17,842 nt of DNA from NCBI GenBank assembly GCA_934561175.1, contig CAKTFW010000027.1:1-17842 (forward strand), in the 5' to 3' direction. The stretch is from an uncultured Oscillospiraceae bacterium (GTDB taxonomy: Bacteria; Bacillota; Clostridia; Oscillospirales; Oscillospiraceae). The notes beneath the pieces are model-generated. The model searched no databases. It saw only the letters and a list, made by a program, of their open reading frames with translations, and had not been told where the DNA came from. A program made the translations under genes and the position numbers. Below, in pieces: positions 7,826 through 13,292 of this stretch; within the stretch, counting starts at the first letter, position 1; every line of letters starts with the position of its first letter.

Positions 7826-8434
7826 ATGTCGTTTTTAGATAATACTCGAAAGCCGGTTGGAACCGGTGGAAAATTGGTTGTTTCTCTGATGAATCTCTGC
7901 CATCAGCCGGTGTCAAGATGGGGACTCCGATTTTTGAATCCGCCAGCCGATGCAAAAGTACTCGACTGCGGTTGTGGTGGCGGTGCCAATATTCGAAAGC
8001 TTCTCAAGCGATGCCCCAATGGAATTGTGAAAGGAATTGACTATTCCGCCGTCAGTGTAGAAAAAACGAAGAAAGTAAATGCGGAGGCAATTGCAAATGG
8101 CCGCTGCGTTGTGATGCAGGGAAATGTCAGTCATATGCTTTTTGCAGCATCGTGGTTTGATTTAGTCACAGCGTTTGAGACGATTTACTTTTGGCCAGAC
8201 CTTTTGCAGAGCTTCCGTGAGGTTTATCGCGTATTAAAGCCGGGAGGAACTTTTTTCATCTGTAATGACTGCAGTGGTGACAGTGCAAGAGATGAAAAAT
8301 GGACAAAAAGAATTGATGGTATGCGTGTCTACCGAGATATGGAATTGAAAGCGTTTTTACAGCAGGCTGGATTTCAAAATATTCAGATTCATAAGAATCG
8401 ATCTGGCCGACTTTGTATTATAGCACAAAAATAA
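7826..8434 (+). CDS. Class I SAM-dependent methyltransferase (Methyltransf_11/UbiE-like)
   Basis: The 202-residue product carries SAM-binding motif I, VLDCGCGGG (45-53), then an acidic motif at GIDYS. A motif IV-like region with DLVTAFETIYFW and the post-motif YRVLKPGGTFFICND complete a small-molecule-type Rossmann methyltransferase. The substrate cannot be told. ATG 7826 has GGAGGG 5-7 bases upstream. Its base composition looks more AT-rich than the neighbouring operons (judged by eye), and it stands alone and convergent to rplL between two terminators, so recent acquisition or shuffling is possible. It is not the ybxB-type rRNA methyltransferase found after rplL in Bacillus, being on the opposite strand and of a different type. 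Confidence 0.88.
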   Translation: MSFLDNTRKPVGTGGKLVVSLMNLCHQPVSRWGLRFLNPPADAKVLDCGCGGGANIRKLLKRCPNGIVKGIDYSAVSVEKTKKVNAEAIANGRCVVMQGNVSHMLFAASWFDLVTAFETIYFWPDLLQSFREVYRVLKPGGTFFICNDCSGDSARDEKWTKRIDGMRVYRDMELKAFLQQAGFQNIQIHKNRSGRLCIIAQK

Positions 8435-8490
8435 GTGCAGCAATTTATGCGGTATGCGGTATTGCTGAAGAAGAGAAAATAAAACAAAGA

Positions 8491-8520
8491 AAACGCCCCG
8501 ATGCAAGCATCGGGGCGTTT
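8491..8520 (-). terminator. Intrinsic terminator of rplJ-rplL
   Basis: A GC-rich inverted repeat (8491-8503 with 8508-8520, loop CAAG) lies 11 bases past the rplL stop. On the - strand it is followed by a T-rich stretch; on the + strand it may also stop the convergent methyltransferase transcript. Confidence 0.92.
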
Positions 8521-8531
8521 AGTCACAGAAA

Positions 8532-8909
8532 TTACTCTGCCTTTGCAGTAGCGCCAGCTTCCTTCAGCTTGGCAATCAGAGCATCGGCATCTTCCTGGTT
8601 CATGTTCTCCTTCAGGGTCTTCGGAGCGGAATCAACCAGTTCCTTAGCTTCCTTCAGGCCCAGGCCGGTAGCCTCACGGACAACCTTGATAACAGCAATC
8701 TTGTTTGCGCCGACTTCGGTCAGGACAACATTGAACTCGGTCTTGACATCGGCAGCAGCAGCGCCAGCATCAGCAGCCGGAGCAGCAACAGCGGCAGCAG
8801 CGGCGGAAACGCCGAACTCCTCTTCCAGAGCATGAACCAGTTCGGACAGCTCCAGAACGGTCATGGACTTCACTTCTTCGATCATAGCAGCAATCTTTTC
8901 GCTAGCCAT
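8532..8909 (-). CDS. rplL: 50S ribosomal protein L7/L12
   Basis: The 125-residue acidic, alanine-rich protein forms the ribosomal stalk that recruits translation factors, bound as dimers to L10. The N-terminal dimerization domain (about 1-35, with TVLELSELVHALEEEFGV) is followed by an alanine-rich hinge (about 36-55). The C-terminal domain (about 56-125) contains the invariant KIAVIKVVREATGLGLKEAK. The start at 8909 (MASEKIAAM) is chosen over an in-frame ATG five codons upstream because GGAGG lies 7-8 bases in front of it. It follows rplJ after 36 bases and ends at a terminator. Unlike many bacteria, rpoB does not follow. Confidence 0.98.
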   Translation of the reverse strand: MASEKIAAMIEEVKSMTVLELSELVHALEEEFGVSAAAAAVAAPAADAGAAAADVKTEFNVVLTEVGANKIAVIKVVREATGLGLKEAKELVDSAPKTLKENMNQEDADALIAKLKEAGATAKAE

Positions 8910-8945
8910 TATAGTTACCTCCAATATTTTTAGTAAGTTGTTGAA

Positions 8946-9488
8946 TTAAGCCTCAGGAGCAGCTTCTTCAGCAGCAGCCTCGGCGGGAGCACCGCCATTC
9001 TTCTCGACGATCTGGTTCAGAACCACAGCCAAGGAAGAGATGGGGGCCAGGAAAGTACCAAGAACCTGAGCAACCAGAGCATTCTTGGAGGGCAGCTTAC
9101 CGAACTGCATCAGCTGATCGGCAGTCAGAACAGAACCCTCGACAATACCACCCTTGATGGTCAGAATGTCATTGTTGGCCTTGGCGAAGTCACAGATGAT
9201 CTTTGCCGGAGCAATCGGATCCCCCGTGGTGGTTGCCATGGAAGTTGTGCCGTTCAGAATCTCATCGAACTCAGTATAGCCGACCTTGTTGGCGGCGAAA
9301 CGAGTCAGGGTATTCTTGACAACTGCGTAGTCAACCTCAGCTTCACGGAACTTGTTGCGGAGTTCGTTGTCCTTGGTAACCGTGATGCCCTTGTAATCGA
9401 CAAAAACAGCAGCGGTAGCGTTTTGCAGCTTTTCAGCCAGAGCGTCGACCACAGCCTTTTTGCTTTCCAAAACCTTTGCGTTGGGCAT
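8946..9488 (-). CDS. rplJ: 50S ribosomal protein L10
   Basis: The 180-residue protein is the stalk base that anchors L7/L12 dimers and binds 23S rRNA. The N-terminus, with VLESKKAVVDALAEKL and AAVFVDYKGITV, and the later YAVVKNTLTRFA are standard L10 motifs. The C-terminal helix that carries the L7/L12 sites is followed by an alanine/glutamate-rich tail (about 165-180). The ATG is preceded by GGAGGTGA. Expression is probably autoregulated by L10(L12) binding to the leader RNA directly upstream, which ends in an attenuator. Confidence 0.98.
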   Translation of the reverse strand: MPNAKVLESKKAVVDALAEKLQNATAAVFVDYKGITVTKDNELRNKFREAEVDYAVVKNTLTRFAANKVGYTEFDEILNGTTSMATTTGDPIAPAKIICDFAKANNDILTIKGGIVEGSVLTADQLMQFGKLPSKNALVAQVLGTFLAPISSLAVVLNQIVEKNGGAPAEAAAEEAAPEA

Positions 9489-9506
9489 GAAAATTCACCT
9501 CCGAAT

Positions 9507-9542
9507 AAAAAAGTGTCCTCGCGCCGAAAGACGGGAGGACAC
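9507..9542 (-). terminator. Attenuator terminator in the rplJ leader
   Basis: On the - strand an 8-bp stem (9535-9542 with 9513-9520), with a short inner CCG/CGG pairing, is followed by six T residues (9507-9512). It ends 18 bases before the L10 start codon, so it can switch transcription off ahead of rplJ-rplL. Confidence 0.88.
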
Positions 9543-9635
9543 TGAAACGGACAAATCCATTTGGTGGCTCACCTCGGCAGGAAAGGGAAAACCCGTTGCG
9601 GCAAATGCCTCCTGCGGTCTCTGGCAGCGCATATT
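9543..9635 (-). promoter_or_regulatory. L10 ribosomal protein leader (rplJ-rplL autoregulatory RNA)
   Basis: Between the rplJ promoter and the attenuator the RNA contains AGACCGCAGGAGGC and a downstream CCTGCCGAGGTGAGCC, which pair through GCAGG/CCTGC. These are hallmark segments of the Firmicutes L10 leader, where L10(L12) binding favours termination. Small hairpins GGTG-AGC-CACC and CAAAT-GG-ATTTG follow. The identification rests on recognition of the motif pattern and position, not on a covariance search. Confidence 0.85.
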
Positions 9636-9641
9636 GAGGAT

Positions 9642-9670
9642 ATATTAACAGATCAGAATTGATTTGTCAA
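9642..9670 (-). promoter_or_regulatory. Sigma-A promoter of rplJ-rplL
   Basis: On the - strand a perfect TTGACA (9665-9670), 17 bases and TAATAT (9642-9647). It lies 14 bases after the rplA stop. No terminator separates it from rplA, so read-through from the upstream operon is also possible. Confidence 0.88.
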
Positions 9671-9683
9671 TATCTTAAAGCAA

Positions 9684-10373
9684 TTAGTTAAACTTGCTGG
9701 TAGCAACCTTGACGCCAGGACCCATGGTGGAGGCGACAACGCAGCTCTTAATATACTGACCCTTTGCAGCCGCCGGCTTTGCTTTGACAACAGCGTTCAG
9801 CAGTGCATTGAAGTTCTCTGCAAGCTTTTCGGTACCGAAGGAAGCCTTGCCAATCGGGCAATGAATGATATTGGTCTTGTCAAGACGGTACTCGATTTTA
9901 CCAGCCTTGATTTCGTTGACAGCCTTGGTGACATCCGGGGTCACAGTGCCAGCCTTGGGGGAGGGCATCAGGCCCTTCGGACCCAGAACCTTACCCAGAC
10001 GGCCAACAACACCCATCATGTCAGGGGTTGCAACAACGACATCGTAGTCGAACCAGTTTTCTTTGGTGATCTTCTCAACCAGCTCCATACCACCGACAAA
10101 GTCTGCGCCGGCAGCTTTGGCTTCCTCAGCCTTTGCGTCCTTGGCGAAGACCAGAACCTTGGCGGACTTGCCAGTGCCGTTCGGCAGGACAATAGCACCG
10201 CGGACCTGTTGGTCAGCGTGGCGGGAGTCGACACCCAAACGGATGTGAATCTCGACGGTCTCATCAAACTTGGCCTTGGCGGACTTGCAGACCAGATCCA
10301 TGGCCTCATTCACATCGTACTGGACGCTGCGGTCAATCAGCTTTGCGCTGTCAATATACTTCTTACCGGACAT
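9684..10373 (-). CDS. rplA: 50S ribosomal protein L1
   Basis: The 229-residue protein forms the L1 stalk near the E site, helps release deacylated tRNA, and in bacteria represses its own operon by binding mRNA. The sequence has the usual N-terminal GKKYIDSAKLIDR start, ETVEIHIRLGVDSRHADQQVRG, and the signature MGVVGRLGKVLGPKGLMPSPK. The C-terminal GPGVKV motif is also present. The ATG has AGGAGGTAG 5-6 bases upstream. It lies 18 bases after rplK and is the last gene of the rpmG operon before the rplJ promoter. Confidence 0.98.
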   Translation of the reverse strand: MSGKKYIDSAKLIDRSVQYDVNEAMDLVCKSAKAKFDETVEIHIRLGVDSRHADQQVRGAIVLPNGTGKSAKVLVFAKDAKAEEAKAAGADFVGGMELVEKITKENWFDYDVVVATPDMMGVVGRLGKVLGPKGLMPSPKAGTVTPDVTKAVNEIKAGKIEYRLDKTNIIHCPIGKASFGTEKLAENFNALLNAVVKAKPAAAKGQYIKSCVVASTMGPGVKVATSKFN

Positions 10374-10391
10374 GTTTTCTACCTCCTAAGC

Positions 10392-10817
10392 TCAGTCTAC
10401 AACCGTGATGCCCATGCTGCGGCAAGTGCCAGCAACCTGCGTCATCGCGGATTCGAGAGTTGCACAGTTCAGATCCGGCATTTTTTTCTCCGCGATCTCC
10501 TGAATCTGTGCCTTGGTGATGGTAGCAACCTTATCCTTGTTCGGAACACCGGAACCCTTCTGAATGTTCAGTGCCTTCAGAATCAGTGTCGGGGTGGGCG
10601 GGGTTTTGGTGATAAAGGTGAAGCTGCGGTCAGCGTAAACCGTGATGACAACCGGAATCTTGAAACCGGCCTGATCCTTGGTACGCTCGTTGAATTCCTT
10701 AATAAACTGGGCAATGTTAACACCATGCTGACCCAGAGCCGGGCCAACGGGGGGAGAAGCAGTTGCCTTTGCTGCATCAATCTGCAGCTTGATATAACCT
10801 GTTACTTTCTGTGCCAT
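10392..10817 (-). CDS. rplK: 50S ribosomal protein L11
   Basis: The 141-residue product is exactly the usual L11 length. It binds 23S rRNA at the GTPase-associated centre and is needed for RelA activation and thiostrepton binding. The N-terminal domain contains IDAAKATASPPVGPALGQHGVN. The C-terminal RNA-binding domain contains the TPPTPTLILKALN region and a final GTCRSMGI motif. The start at 10817 (MAQKVTGYIKLQ) has AGGAGGTG 6-7 bases upstream; an in-frame ATG 21 codons further up would lie in the hairpin-rich gap after nusG. Confidence 0.98.
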   Translation of the reverse strand: MAQKVTGYIKLQIDAAKATASPPVGPALGQHGVNIAQFIKEFNERTKDQAGFKIPVVITVYADRSFTFITKTPPTPTLILKALNIQKGSGVPNKDKVATITKAQIQEIAEKKMPDLNCATLESAMTQVAGTCRSMGITVVD

Positions 10818-10851
10818 AATAAGCACCTCCTGAATAAAGTGGTAAATTGGC

Positions 10852-10893
10852 GGGATGCAGAACATCCCTCCCACGTTCAAACCGAAACGGTTT
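10852..10893 (-). promoter_or_regulatory. Paired hairpins in the nusG-rplK gap, possible L1 control region
   Basis: The 74-base gap holds two small stems. One is AAACCG/CGGTTT (10888-10893 with 10879-10884), which overlaps the nusG stop. The other is GGGATG/CATCCC (10863-10868 with 10852-10857). Neither is followed by a T-run, so they are not terminators. A site just ahead of rplK is where L1 represses the L11-L1 genes in other bacteria; L1 binding here is an inference. Confidence 0.4.
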
Positions 10894-11422
10894 AGGAAAC
10901 GGAAGATACGGGCTCAACCTGGTCAAGCTCCAGCTCAACCGGGGTTTCACGCCCGAACATGGACACGACAACGCGGACCTTGTTTTTGTCCACATCCATC
11001 GCTTCCACTGTGCCGATGAAGGAAGCAAGCGGGCCGTCGCAGACCTTGACGCTGTCTCCGACTCCGTAGTTCACCACAACCTCGCGCGTTTCAACGCCGA
11101 GCTGGGCAACTTCGTCCTCAGTCAGGGGAGTCGGCTTGTTCGCGGAACCGACAAAGCCGGTGACACCGCGCACATTCTTAATCACATACCAGCTTTCGTC
11201 GGTCATGATCATTTTTACAAGGACATAACCGGGGAATACTTTGCGATCGTAAGTCTTGGGGCCTTTGTCCGTCACTTCCGTGACGGTCTCCATCGGAATG
11301 GAAACTTCATAAATCAGATGTTCCAGATGTCTGGTTTCAACATTCTTTTCAATGGTGGCCTTCACCGTATTCTCGTAGCCAGAATAGGTGTGAACCACAT
11401 ACCATCTTGCTTCGTCTGTCAT
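10892..11422 (-). CDS. nusG: Transcription termination/antitermination factor NusG
   Basis: The 176-residue protein binds RNA polymerase and modulates pausing and termination. The N-terminal NGN domain (about 5-110) starts with ARWYVVHTYSGYENTVKATIE and includes KVFPGYVLVKM and VRGVTGFVG. The KOW domain (about 125-172) begins with GDSVKVCDGPLASFIG. Length and domain order are standard. The start codon follows the secE stop by 6 bases, with an AAGGG-type SD inside the secE end. In Firmicutes NusG also promotes sequence-specific pausing. Confidence 0.98.
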   Translation of the reverse strand: MTDEARWYVVHTYSGYENTVKATIEKNVETRHLEHLIYEVSIPMETVTEVTDKGPKTYDRKVFPGYVLVKMIMTDESWYVIKNVRGVTGFVGSANKPTPLTEDEVAQLGVETREVVVNYGVGDSVKVCDGPLASFIGTVEAMDVDKNKVRVVVSMFGRETPVELELDQVEPVSSVS

Positions 11423-11428
11423 GGTGCA

Positions 11429-11653
11429 TTACCCTTTGACGAGGGAAATAATACCCTGGACGAAAAGACCGGCAACAGCATCGAAGATCCAGATGCAGGC
11501 ACCGATAATGAGGCAGCAGACCAGGACAACGATAACATTGTTGATGATCTGGCTCTTGGTCGGCCAAACAACTTTCTTCAGCTCGCTGCGCATTTCACGG
11601 AAGAAACGCTTGACTCTGGAGAAGAAACCTTCTTTTTTGTTGGCTTCTGCCAT
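11429..11653 (-). CDS. secE: Preprotein translocase subunit SecE
   Basis: The 74-residue protein has the single-span SecE form. A basic amphipathic N-terminal helix (FFSRVKRFFREMRSELKKVVWPT) carries the conserved KVVWP motif. It is followed by one membrane segment at about 41-68. SecE stabilizes SecY in the secretion channel. ATG 11653 is chosen over a GTG three codons upstream, because the AAAGGG ribosome binding site would touch that GTG but lies about 7-8 bases before the ATG. It sits between rpmG and nusG, the standard rpmG-secE-nusG order. Confidence 0.96.
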   Translation of the reverse strand: MAEANKKEGFFSRVKRFFREMRSELKKVVWPTKSQIINNVIVVLVCCLIIGACIWIFDAVAGLFVQGIISLVKG

Positions 11654-11691
11654 TGTTTTCACCCTTTCTGCATTGGATGGATTCCAAATGC

Positions 11692-11841
11692 TTATTTCGT
11701 CTCGTTGTGAACGGTGTGCTTCCGGCAGAACGGACAGTATTTCTTCATCTCAAGACGATCAGGGTCATTCTTCTTGTTCTTCATGGTGTTATAGTTCCGC
11801 TGTTTGCATTCGCTGCATCTGAGTGTAACCTTGACGCGCAT
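11692..11841 (-). CDS. rpmG: 50S ribosomal protein L33 (zinc-binding form)
   Basis: A 49-residue ORF reads MRVKVTLRCSECKQRNYN and continues with NKKNDPDRLEMKKYCPFC, the full L33 pattern. Cysteines C9, C12, C36 and C39 form two CxxC pairs, making it the zinc-binding (C+) type. GGAGGTG lies 7 bases before the ATG. It is the first gene of the rpmG-secE-nusG-rplK-rplA operon, downstream of a structured leader. Zinc-binding L33 copies can have zinc-independent paralogues elsewhere in a genome; none is seen here. Confidence 0.97.
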   Translation of the reverse strand: MRVKVTLRCSECKQRNYNTMKNKKNDPDRLEMKKYCPFCRKHTVHNETK

Positions 11842-11974
11842 TGTTCGGCACCTCCTTAATAAATTCGGACGACTTGTCCGTGCCTCCCTGTATCACCAGG
11901 CGCTTTCCGGGCACAGTGCACCCGGCAGACCGAGCTGAAAAAGGCATAAAAAAAGAAAACCCTTTTTCACAGGT
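11842..11974 (-). promoter_or_regulatory. Structured 5' leader of the rpmG-secE-nusG-rplK-rplA operon
   Basis: The roughly 130-base leader can form three separate hairpins on the - strand. These are a 9-bp stem (11961-11969 with 11936-11944, 16-base loop), a GC-rich stem (11917-11925 with 11907-11913, one bulge) and CGGAC/GTCCG (11876-11880 with 11866-11870) just before the ribosome binding site. I do not recognise a known leader class. The first stem encloses a T-rich loop but is not a classic terminator. Confidence 0.5.
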
Positions 11975-11980
11975 AATGTT

Positions 11981-12009
11981 ATTCTATCATAGGAACGCTG
12001 GCAGGTCAA
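11981..12009 (-). promoter_or_regulatory. Sigma-A promoter of the rpmG-secE-nusG-rplK-rplA operon
   Basis: On the - strand TTGACC (12004-12009), 17 bases and TAGAAT (11981-11986). Its -35 element lies 7 bases from the -35 of the divergent ruvX promoter. Confidence 0.83.
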
Positions 12010-12016
12010 CAGATAT

Positions 12017-12045
12017 TTGCAAAATTTTTCTTCCGTTGTTATAAT
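12017..12045 (+). promoter_or_regulatory. Sigma-A promoter of ruvX
   Basis: TTGCAA (12017-12022), 17 bases and TATAAT (12040-12045). The transcript would start near 12052, giving a very short leader that still includes the AGAGGTGA ribosome binding site. Confidence 0.83.
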
Positions 12046-12065
12046 GCTTGGCAGAGGTGAATAGC

Positions 12066-12488
12066 ATGAAAATTATGGCCATTGATTATGGAGATGCCCG
12101 AACTGGGATTGCAATTTCGGACGCACTGGGATTGCTGGCAGGATTTACCACAGTGATTCATGAATGGAACCGGGAAAAAGCAGCGGATGCCGTTGCGGCA
12201 TTGGTTGCACCACACGGTGTGACGGAAATTGTGATGGGATTTCCGAAAAATATGGATGGCACAGAAGGACCGCGCGCAGCGCTCTATCGTGCTTTTGCTA
12301 TGGCACTGCAGGAACGGACGGGTATGGAAGTTGTACTCTGGGACGAGCGGCGTACCTCAATTGATGCACACCAGATCTTGTCAGCTAATGGTAAAAAAAT
12401 GGCAAAGCACCGCAAGAATGTGGATGCAGTAGCGGCCAGCTTGATCCTGGAAAGCTATCTGGATTTTAAGCGGAATCAGTTGCATTGA
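12066..12488 (+). CDS. ruvX: RuvX/YqgF family Holliday junction resolvase-like RNase H-fold protein
   Basis: The 140-residue product has the RNase H-like fold of the YqgF family: MAIDYGDARTGIAISD with D7, then IVMGFPKNMDGTEG, and WDERRTS followed by the final DAVAASLILESYL. The family is annotated as a putative pre-16S rRNA nuclease and Holliday junction resolvase; which activity holds here is not known. ATG 12066 (MKIMAID) is preferred over an in-frame upstream ATG (12048), because AGAGGTGA lies 6 bases before it and 12048 falls at or before the predicted transcription start. It is a single gene that ends at a strong bidirectional terminator. Confidence 0.92.
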   Translation: MKIMAIDYGDARTGIAISDALGLLAGFTTVIHEWNREKAADAVAALVAPHGVTEIVMGFPKNMDGTEGPRAALYRAFAMALQERTGMEVVLWDERRTSIDAHQILSANGKKMAKHRKNVDAVAASLILESYLDFKRNQLH

Positions 12489-12503
12489 CTTTAGACTTTA
12501 TCA

Positions 12504-12541
12504 AAAACGACCTGCGGAGAATTTACTCCGCAGGTCGTTTT
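12504..12541. terminator. Bidirectional terminator between ruvX and the TSUP pair
   Basis: A 16-bp perfect inverted repeat (12504-12519 with 12526-12541), loop AATTTA, with A and T tracts at the outer ends. It serves ruvX on the + strand and the second TSUP gene on the - strand, whose stop codon lies in it. Confidence 0.92.
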
Positions 12542-12897
12542 GGCTTCCAGAGCAGTTCAGAGAGACCGGTCAGAAGTAAAAATGCACCGAAAAGACGGCG
12601 TAGCAGGGTGATTTCTACCGTAACGGCAATCCAGGCTGCCAATGCGGCGAAGAGCGTACCGGTCAGAATTGCGGGCCAAATGGATTTCCAGGCGACAACA
12701 TGCCGTTTGCTGTGAAAGAGCAGCGCAGAAAGTGCGGTTGGGAGAAAGTAAAGCAGGTTGATTCCTTGTGCCAATCGCTGATCCATGCTGAGGGCTACAG
12801 TCATCCAAACCATTAGAAGGCTTCCGCCGCCAACGCCAAAGCCGGAAAAGATACCACAGACAAGACCAGCGGCTGCAGCGCTAAAGATTAAAGACAT
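12523..12897 (-). CDS. Half-size TauE/SafE (TSUP) permease, second gene of the pair
   Basis: The 124-residue, very hydrophobic product has about four predicted membrane segments (about 3-30, 42-62, 71-93 and 97-115). It carries the TSUP glycine signature GLVCGIFSGFGVGGGSLL near the N-terminus. Full-length TauE/SafE proteins have about 250 residues built from two such repeats; this gene encodes only one. The ATG overlaps the end of the upstream half-gene by 10 bases, with a GGAGG about 12 bases before it inside that gene. A heterodimeric transporter with the upstream half is likely. TSUP proteins move sulfite, sulfonates or other small organic anions; the substrate here is unknown. The stop codon lies inside the terminator. 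Confidence 0.82.
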   Translation of the reverse strand: MSLIFSAAAAGLVCGIFSGFGVGGGSLLMVWMTVALSMDQRLAQGINLLYFLPTALSALLFHSKRHVVAWKSIWPAILTGTLFAALAAWIAVTVEITLLRRLFGAFLLLTGLSELLWKPKRPAE

Positions 12898-13250
12898 ATC
12901 AGTTGCCAGCCTCCGTATAGAATCACAAGTCCCAATAATCGGTGGAGCCATTTTGTAGGGACTTTGGGATAGAGTAGCCCGCCGAGAATTCCACCGGCCA
13001 GTCCGCCAGCGAGATACGGCCATGCAGAATGGAAATCCAAAACGCCATGCTGCAAGTAAATAAAAAGAGAGACAATACAGAGTGGCAACATGACACAGAT
13101 GGCGGTGGGGAAGACTTTACGCTCTTCCATATGACACCATCGGGTGAGAAGCGGAACTAAAATCATGCCGCCGCCCGCGCCAAACAGGCCGTTGGCGAAT
13201 CCTGCGGCAGCACCGGAGCACATCAGCTTCCAACTGGGCACTTTTTGCAA
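12888..13250 (-). CDS. Half-size TauE/SafE (TSUP) permease, first gene of the pair
   Basis: The 120-residue product carries the same repeat as the next gene. It has SGAAAGFANGLFGAGGGMILVP near the N-terminus, then three more hydrophobic segments (about 47-67, 73-95 and 100-119). The chosen start is TTG at 13248-13250, because GGGGAGGG lies 6 bases before it; the first ATG, eleven codons later (codon 12), has no ribosome binding site. The ribosome binding site lies within the 3' arm of the hairpin after tcdA, so translation may be damped. No promoter is seen between it and tcdA, so it is probably read from the tcdA promoter. It overlaps the second half-gene by 10 bases. Confidence 0.78.
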   Translation of the reverse strand: MQKVPSWKLMCSGAAAGFANGLFGAGGGMILVPLLTRWCHMEERKVFPTAICVMLPLCIVSLFIYLQHGVLDFHSAWPYLAGGLAGGILGGLLYPKVPTKWLHRLLGLVILYGGWQLICL

Positions 13251-13251
13251 G

Positions 13252-13292
13252 AAAATCCCTCCCCTGTCCAGTATTGACAAGAGAGGGATTTT
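13252..13292 (-). promoter_or_regulatory. Hairpin after tcdA that contains the ribosome binding site of the first TSUP gene
   Basis: A 10-bp stem (13283-13292 with 13252-13261), plus an inner 4-bp stem TGTC/GACA, is followed on the - strand by TTTT-C. It could act as a weak terminator of tcdA or as an attenuator. The 3' arm includes the GGGGAGGG used by the next gene. Confidence 0.65.

Noticed and set aside
9861..11710. Long + strand open frames (344 and 287 codons) over rplA, rplK, nusG and secE
   Set aside because: They are antisense to unmistakable ribosomal and transcription genes, lack family motifs and ribosome binding sites, and reflect the biased codon use of highly expressed genes.
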